This document shows positions 5,797 through 8,900 of a stretch of 8,900 nucleotides of DNA, piece by piece. The DNA lies in contig NZ_MOMC01000048.1 in assembly GCF_001983105.1 (NCBI RefSeq), positions 32,789 to 41,688 of the forward strand. Reading direction: 5' to 3'. Within the stretch, counting starts at the first letter, position 1; each line of letters starts with the position of its first letter. This stretch comes from Pseudofrankia asymbiotica (GTDB lineage: Bacteria; Actinomycetota; Actinomycetes; Frankiales; Frankiaceae). The notes beneath the pieces are model-generated. The model was not told the DNA's origin. It worked only from the letters and a program-made list of their open reading frames with translations, and did not search any database. The position numbers and the translations under genes were made by a program.

Positions 5797-7365
5797 CTAC
5801 GACGAGGCGGGATGCGGGGACCGCTGGTCGTGGGCGGCCTCGGCCGCCTCGTGAGCGTCGTCCCGCGCCGGGGCGGGGCGGAGCAGGATCCCGACGGCGA
5901 CGGCCGCGGCGGCGACCACGATGGCGGCGCAGGTCAGCGCGGTCCGCATGCCATCGACAAAGGCGGTCTCCGCCTGCCGCGCGACGGCCGGGCCCAGCCG
6001 GGTGGCGAGGGCGAGCGAGGACCGGGCGGATTCGGCGAGCGGGGCCGGCAGGCCGGCGGGGTGCAGGTGGTCGCGGTAGGTCGACTGCAGGATGCTGCCC
6101 AGCACGGCGATCCCCAGGGCGCCGCCCAGCTCGCGGGCGAGGTCGTTCGTCGCCGAGCCGACGCCCTGCTTCGCCGCCGGCAGTGCGTCGGTGATCGCGG
6201 TGGTCGCGGGCGTCATGGCCAGGCCCATGCCGGCGCCGAGCGGCAGCAGGCCGGCCAGCAGCAGCCAGTAGCCGCTGTCAGCGTCCAGGCGCGACAGCAC
6301 CAGCAGGCCCGCGGTGACCAGGGTGAGCCCGAGGACGACGACCGGGCGGGCGCCGAGCCGGCTGGTCATGCGGGGCGCGACCACGCGCGCGGCGGGCATG
6401 ATCGTCAGGCTCATCGGTATCAGGCTCACCGCCGCGACGAGCGGGCCGTCGCCGCGGACCAGCTGCAGGTACTGCAGGAGCAGGAAGATGAACCCGAAGA
6501 ACGCGAAGAACTGCAACGTGATCGACAGGGTGCCGGCGGTGAAGGCGCGGTGGGCGAACAGGCGAGGGTCCAGCAGCGGGTTCGGGTGGCGCAGCTCCCA
6601 GAGGACGAAACCGACGAGGATGACGACGCCGGCGGCGATGCCGATCAGCGTCCGGGGGCTGCTCCACCCCTCGGTGGGCGCCTCGATGATCGAGTAGACC
6701 GCCACGCCCAGCCCGGCGACCGTGAGCAGCGCGCCGATCACGTCAAGCCGCCCGGCGCCGGGATCCGCCGACTCGGGGATCACCCGCAGGGTGGCGGCGA
6801 GGGCCACCAGCGCGAGGACGACGTTCAGCCCGAACACCGAGCGCCACGACCAGACCTCCAGGAGCAGACCGGAGGCGAGCACTCCCAGCAGGGCGCTCGC
6901 CCCGGCGACGCCGGCCCAGGCTCCGACGGCGCGCGACCGCTGCTCGGGCGGGAAGGTGGCGGTGATCGTCGACAGCGTCGCCGGCATGACCAGGGCGGCG
7001 CCGGCGCCGAGCACGGCGCGCATCGCGATGAGCCAGCCCGGATCGCTGACGGTCATGGCCGCGAGCGAGCCGGCCCCGAAGACCGCGAGGCCGACGATCA
7101 GTGCGCGCCGCCGCCCGTACCGGTCGCCGATGGCGCCGCCGAGGAGCAGCAGCGCCGCGAAGGGGAGGGCGTAGGCGTCGATGATCCAGGACAGCTGCGT
7201 CTGGTCCGCGTGGGTGTCGCGGGCGATCGAGGGAAGCGCCACGTTCAGCGACGCGACGGCGGCGACGACGGTGGCGAGGGCGAGCATGACGACCGGGAGT
7301 ACCGCGCGGTGCGGGCCGCCCTGCCGGTCTGCCGGCGACGCGGGGGTCGCCGTGGTGATGGTCAT
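5797..7365 (-). CDS. DHA2-family MFS multidrug efflux transporter
   Basis: A 522-residue inner-membrane proton/drug antiporter of the 14-TM EmrB/QacA (DHA2) type. The first helix begins at about 21 (AVLPVVMLALATVVAAVASLN). The motif region SWIIDAYAL and motif A GAIGDRYGRRRAL (about 77-89) are present. WSWRSVFGLNV (about 172-182) follows TM5, and many hydrophobic helices continue to about 495. Antiporter motif C in TM5 normally contains Gly-Pro; here it reads ALLGVLASGLLLE, with Val in place of Pro. The C-terminal tail from about 500 is hydrophilic and His/Ala-rich. The ATG at 7365 is preferred because GGAGG lies 6 nt upstream; the frame extends to a TTG at 7428 but that would cross the promoter region. 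It is divergent from a TetR gene 65 bp away, which probably represses it. Sequence style resembles SmvA/LfrA-like exporters of cationic drugs; the actual substrate is unknown. Confidence 0.95.
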   Translation of the reverse strand: MTITTATPASPADRQGGPHRAVLPVVMLALATVVAAVASLNVALPSIARDTHADQTQLSWIIDAYALPFAALLLLGGAIGDRYGRRRALIVGLAVFGAGSLAAMTVSDPGWLIAMRAVLGAGAALVMPATLSTITATFPPEQRSRAVGAWAGVAGASALLGVLASGLLLEVWSWRSVFGLNVVLALVALAATLRVIPESADPGAGRLDVIGALLTVAGLGVAVYSIIEAPTEGWSSPRTLIGIAAGVVILVGFVLWELRHPNPLLDPRLFAHRAFTAGTLSITLQFFAFFGFIFLLLQYLQLVRGDGPLVAAVSLIPMSLTIMPAARVVAPRMTSRLGARPVVVLGLTLVTAGLLVLSRLDADSGYWLLLAGLLPLGAGMGLAMTPATTAITDALPAAKQGVGSATNDLARELGGALGIAVLGSILQSTYRDHLHPAGLPAPLAESARSSLALATRLGPAVARQAETAFVDGMRTALTCAAIVVAAAAVAVGILLRPAPARDDAHEAAEAAHDQRSPHPASS

Positions 7366-7394
7366 CGTGGGCCTCCAGCCTGGGGTGTGATCCC

Positions 7395-7430
7395 TGGCCA
7401 AGGTCGCCCGCTCCCGGCACAATTTCAACC
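7395..7430 (+). promoter_or_regulatory. Candidate promoter of tetR (leaderless)
   Basis: TGGCCA (7395-7400) and CACAAT (7418-7423) form a -35/-10 pair, each matching consensus at four of six positions, with a 17-bp spacer. The predicted transcription start falls at or next to the ATG at 7431. No ribosome binding site precedes that ATG, which agrees with leaderless translation. Confidence 0.45.
7400..7428 (-). promoter_or_regulatory. Candidate promoter of the MFS gene
   Basis: On the minus strand TTGAAA (7428-7423) is a five-of-six match to the -35 consensus. At 17 bp it is followed by GACCTT (7405-7400), a poor -10. It overlaps the tetR promoter, so the two start sites would compete. The leader would be about 25-30 nt and include the GGAGG ribosome binding site. 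Confidence 0.3.
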
Positions 7431-7439
7431 ATGATGAAT
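7425..7439. promoter_or_regulatory. Candidate TetR operator dyad
   Basis: TTCAACCATGATGAA is an imperfect 15-bp dyad with TTCA/TGAA ends, five of seven pairs matching. It overlaps the tetR start codon and the MFS -35 box, so a bound repressor could block both. A second imperfect dyad, CCTGGCCAAGG, at 7393-7403 is an alternative. Confidence 0.3.
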
Positions 7440-8060
7440 AAGACCGAGGGGAGCGCGCGCGGCCGGCGGGCCGGCAGCCCGGACACCCGGAGCGAGATCC
7501 TCGAGGTCGCGCGCCGCCGCTTTCTGTCGGACGGCTACCGGACCGTGACGCTGCGCTCGATCGCCGCCGAGGCCGGGGTGGACGTGGCCCTGATCAGCTA
7601 CTTCTTCGGCTCCAAGAAGGGCCTGTTCGGCGCGACGCTCGGCCTGCTCGCCAACCCGCCCGAGCTGCTGTCCGCCGCGCTGCCGGGCGACCGGGCGACG
7701 CTACCGGAGCGGGTGCTTCGCACCGTCGTCGCCACCTGGGACGACTCCGACCGCGGCAGCCAGCTTCGGCTGATGATCGCGGCGATCGTGCAGGAGCCCG
7801 AGCTGACCCGGCTGTTCCGGGAGGTGCTGGAGCGGGAGATGGTGGGCCGGCTGGCCGAGTATGTCGGCGGCGCGGACGCCCCGTACCGCGCCGCGGCGTT
7901 CACCGCGCAGGTGGCCGGCACCATCTTCACCCGCTACGTGCTCGAGCTGGAACCCATCGCGAGCATGCCGGCTGATGAATTGGTGCGGCACCTCGCGCCC
8001 GGCCTGCGCGCCGCGCTGTACGCGCCCACCGCCCGGCGACGCGTCGGCCCACAGGCGTGA
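7431..8060 (+). CDS. TetR-family transcriptional regulator
   Basis: A 209-residue one-component repressor. The N-terminal TetR DNA-binding domain (about 19-65) has TRSEILEVARRRFLSDGY, then the helix-turn-helix VTLRSIAAEAGVDVALISYFF (about 39-59) and the closing SKKGLF. The rest is an all-helical ligand-binding and dimerisation domain, including LPERVLRTVVATWD and QLRLMIAAIVQEPELTRLFREVLE, typical of the TetR_C_17-type C-terminal domain. The length is normal. The start is ATG-ATG at 7431 without a ribosome binding site, probably leaderless. Being divergent from the DHA2 exporter, it most likely represses that gene and itself and is released by a transported compound. The inducer is unknown. 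It is the only plus-strand gene in the window. Confidence 0.96.
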   Translation: MMNKTEGSARGRRAGSPDTRSEILEVARRRFLSDGYRTVTLRSIAAEAGVDVALISYFFGSKKGLFGATLGLLANPPELLSAALPGDRATLPERVLRTVVATWDDSDRGSQLRLMIAAIVQEPELTRLFREVLEREMVGRLAEYVGGADAPYRAAAFTAQVAGTIFTRYVLELEPIASMPADELVRHLAPGLRAALYAPTARRRVGPQA

Positions 8061-8095
8061 TCGCCGGTTGGGTCCTCCGGTGGTCGTGAGACGGC

Positions 8096-8127
8096 CGCGG
8101 TCACAGCCACGGGAAGGCCGAACCGCG
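8096..8127 (+). terminator. Possible tetR terminator hairpin
   Basis: CGCGGT (8096-8101) can pair with ACCGCG (8122-8127), with an inner GCC/GGC pairing in the loop. It starts 35 nt after the tetR stop. There is no T run after it, so this would be a non-canonical actinobacterial terminator at best. Confidence 0.25.
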
Positions 8128-8151
8128 ATCACGGCCACGGCTGAACAGGGC

Positions 8152-8189
8152 GAAACCCCCGAGGGGCAGCGCCGGTCGCCGCGGGTTTT
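8152..8189. terminator. Possible bidirectional terminator between tetR and the F420 gene
   Basis: GAAACCC (8152-8158) and GGGTTTT (8183-8189) are complementary ends around a CCCCGAGGGG hairpin. The plus strand ends in a short T run and the minus strand in a corresponding run of T. It lies between two convergent genes and overlaps the last codons of the minus-strand one. Confidence 0.3.
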
Positions 8190-8629
8190 CAGCCGTTGCT
8201 GTAGACCCGGTCGGGCCGGACGAAGACGGCCGTGCGCCGCTGTTCGGCCATGACGCGGTCGTACTCGTCCCAGTCGTCATGGGTGCCGCCCGCCGCGGTG
8301 AACACCTCACGCAGCAGCAGCCGCAGGCGCTCGGCGTCGACGTCCGGACGCGGGTCGTCGGGGCCGATCAGCTCCGCGCGCCCCTCGACCGTCGCCCACC
8401 GCCAGCCGGACCGGACCGTGGCCGTCACCTGGGGGCGGGCACGCAGGTTCGCCAGCTTCACCCTGCCGTAGGTGACGAAACCGAGCACGGCCTCGCCGGT
8501 GAACGGATGCGCCAGCACGCCCGCGTTGACGACCGACGACTGGATTGTCTGGTCGCCCCGCACGGTCGAGACGACCGCCAGCCCGTGCTCCTCGCGCCCG
8601 AGAGCGGCCAGGTCGTCGAGGGTCGTCAT
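8189..8629 (-). CDS. PPOX-class F420-dependent oxidoreductase (TIGR03618-like)
   Basis: A 146-residue split-beta-barrel flavin/deazaflavin reductase. It contains TLDDLAALGREEHGLAVVST, the QSSVVNAGVL strand, FVTYGRVKLANLRARPQVT (about 51-69), SGWRWATVEGRAELIGPDD (about 74-92) and AGGTHDDWDEYDRVMAEQRR (about 113-132). These are hallmarks of a small actinobacterial PPOX subfamily that uses F420H2. Known relatives reduce biliverdin or similar unsaturated compounds; the substrate here is not known. The protein should be a cytoplasmic homodimer. The ATG at 8629 fits the family start, although the ribosome binding site is weak (GGATG 9 nt upstream). It is convergent with tetR and 77 bp downstream of the next gene. 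Confidence 0.9.
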   Translation of the reverse strand: MTTLDDLAALGREEHGLAVVSTVRGDQTIQSSVVNAGVLAHPFTGEAVLGFVTYGRVKLANLRARPQVTATVRSGWRWATVEGRAELIGPDDPRPDVDAERLRLLLREVFTAAGGTHDDWDEYDRVMAEQRRTAVFVRPDRVYSNG

Positions 8630-8664
8630 CCGGCCAGCATCCTCTGCCTGAGACTGGGACTACA

Positions 8665-8691
8665 CGGCCGCCACATGGCTCGGCCGCCACA
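8665..8691. repeat. 11-bp direct repeat upstream of the F420 oxidoreductase gene
   Basis: CGGCCGCCACA occurs perfectly at 8665-8675 and 8681-8691, a 16-bp period. It sits 36-62 bp upstream of the start codon, in the spacer between two minus-strand genes. A weak minus-strand -10-like TGTAGT (8664-8659) follows it. It may be a regulator site, or coincidence in GC-rich DNA. Confidence 0.5.
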
Positions 8692-8706
8692 CAGCGCGGG
8701 TCGACC

Positions 8707-8900
8707 CTATCGGTACAGCGGCGTCTGCCGGTCGTCTTCCGGGAACGCCGGCGCGGGCGCCGGCACCGTGGGCTGCCGGGCCGGCACCGTGGGCTGCCGG
8801 GCCGGCGCCGTGGGCTGCCGGGAAGGATAGTTCGCCCAGTCCTGCCCGGCGGGCGCCGTCTGGTCGAAGCGGTCGCGCCCAGGCTGGTCACCGAAGGCGG
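8707..8900 (-). CDS. C-terminus of an unidentified Pro-rich repeat protein, partial at right edge
   Basis: The last 63 codons of a gene entering from the right edge, ending in TAG at 8709-8707. The tail is hydrophilic and low-complexity: it starts AFGDQPGRDRFDQTAPAG, has three copies of a seven-residue RQPT(A/V)PA unit, then APAFPEDDRQTPLYR. No domain is visible, so the protein cannot be identified. Such disordered Pro/Gln/Thr tails occur on actinobacterial membrane or secreted proteins and on kinases. The frame is believed because it is open to the edge, the repeats keep the frame, and the gene would end 77 bp upstream of the next one on the same strand. Confidence 0.65.
   Translation of the reverse strand, partial: AFGDQPGRDRFDQTAPAGQDWANYPSRQPTAPARQPTVPARQPTVPAPAPAFPEDDRQTPLYR
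8758..8820. repeat. Three 21-bp tandem repeats
   Basis: Three 21-bp units (8758-8778, 8779-8799, 8800-8820) differ at only a few bases and share CCGTGGGCTGCCG. On the minus strand each encodes RQPT(A/V)PA in the truncated protein. The period is a multiple of three, so copy number can vary without a frameshift. Confidence 0.9.

Noticed and set aside
7366..7428. Longer start for the MFS transporter at a TTG (7428)
   Set aside because: It would extend through the divergent promoter region and ignore the good GGAGG site before the ATG at 7365.
5812..7434. Plus-strand open frame (540 residues) opposite the MFS transporter
   Set aside because: It is dominated by Gly, Asp, Arg, Gln and His as expected from reversed Ala/Val/Leu codons. 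The opposite strand has full transporter motifs.
8758..8820. Short repeat array as a possible CRISPR
   Set aside because: The units are directly tandem without spacers and maintain a coding frame, so this is a protein repeat.
8279..8891. Frames on both strands over the F420 gene and the repeat region
   Set aside because: They are shadows of the reductase and of the repeat-tail gene. The minus frame 8307-8891 is Arg/Gly-rich and out of frame with both.

Overview
The window is high-GC DNA, with third codon positions almost all G or C in most genes. It has an actinobacterial look: a putative F420-dependent flavin-fold reductase, an LmeA/DUF2993-type protein and likely leaderless promoters. The genus cannot be named from this sequence alone. 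Seven genes are complete and one runs off each edge. All lie on the minus strand except one TetR-family regulator.

Left part (1-2115): an MNT-type nucleotidyltransferase, cut by the left edge, has a likely leaderless promoter and visibly lower GC3 than its neighbours. A 277-bp spacer follows, containing what looks like a frameshifted scrap of a DHA2 transporter C-terminus. Next is a complete class-E-like cytochrome P450 (540-1994).

Middle (2116-5775): read in the direction of transcription (right to left), there is an OmpR/PhoB-type response regulator, a two-TM sensor histidine kinase, a membrane-anchored DUF2993/LmeA-like protein and a 4-5 TM protein of unknown function. Tight spacing and an 8-bp overlap between the last two genes suggest one operon, although the 79-bp gap after the kinase could hold a second promoter. 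The P450 follows in the same direction after a 121-bp gap. A cluster of GTTCG/CGAAC half sites, including a perfect 12-bp palindrome, sits just upstream of the response regulator.

Right part (5797-8900): a DHA2 (14-TM) drug exporter is divergent from a TetR regulator across a 65-bp gap, a classic local repressor/efflux pair. Overlapping promoters and a dyad can be proposed in this gap. Convergent to tetR is a small PPOX/F420 oxidoreductase. At the right edge is the proline-rich, 7-residue-repeat C-terminus of an unidentified protein.

The likely theme is sensing of envelope or chemical stress (two-component system, LmeA-like protein, membrane protein) next to detoxification or export functions (MFS/TetR, P450, F420 reductase). 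This is an inference from adjacency. No RNA gene, CRISPR array or intact mobile element was seen.
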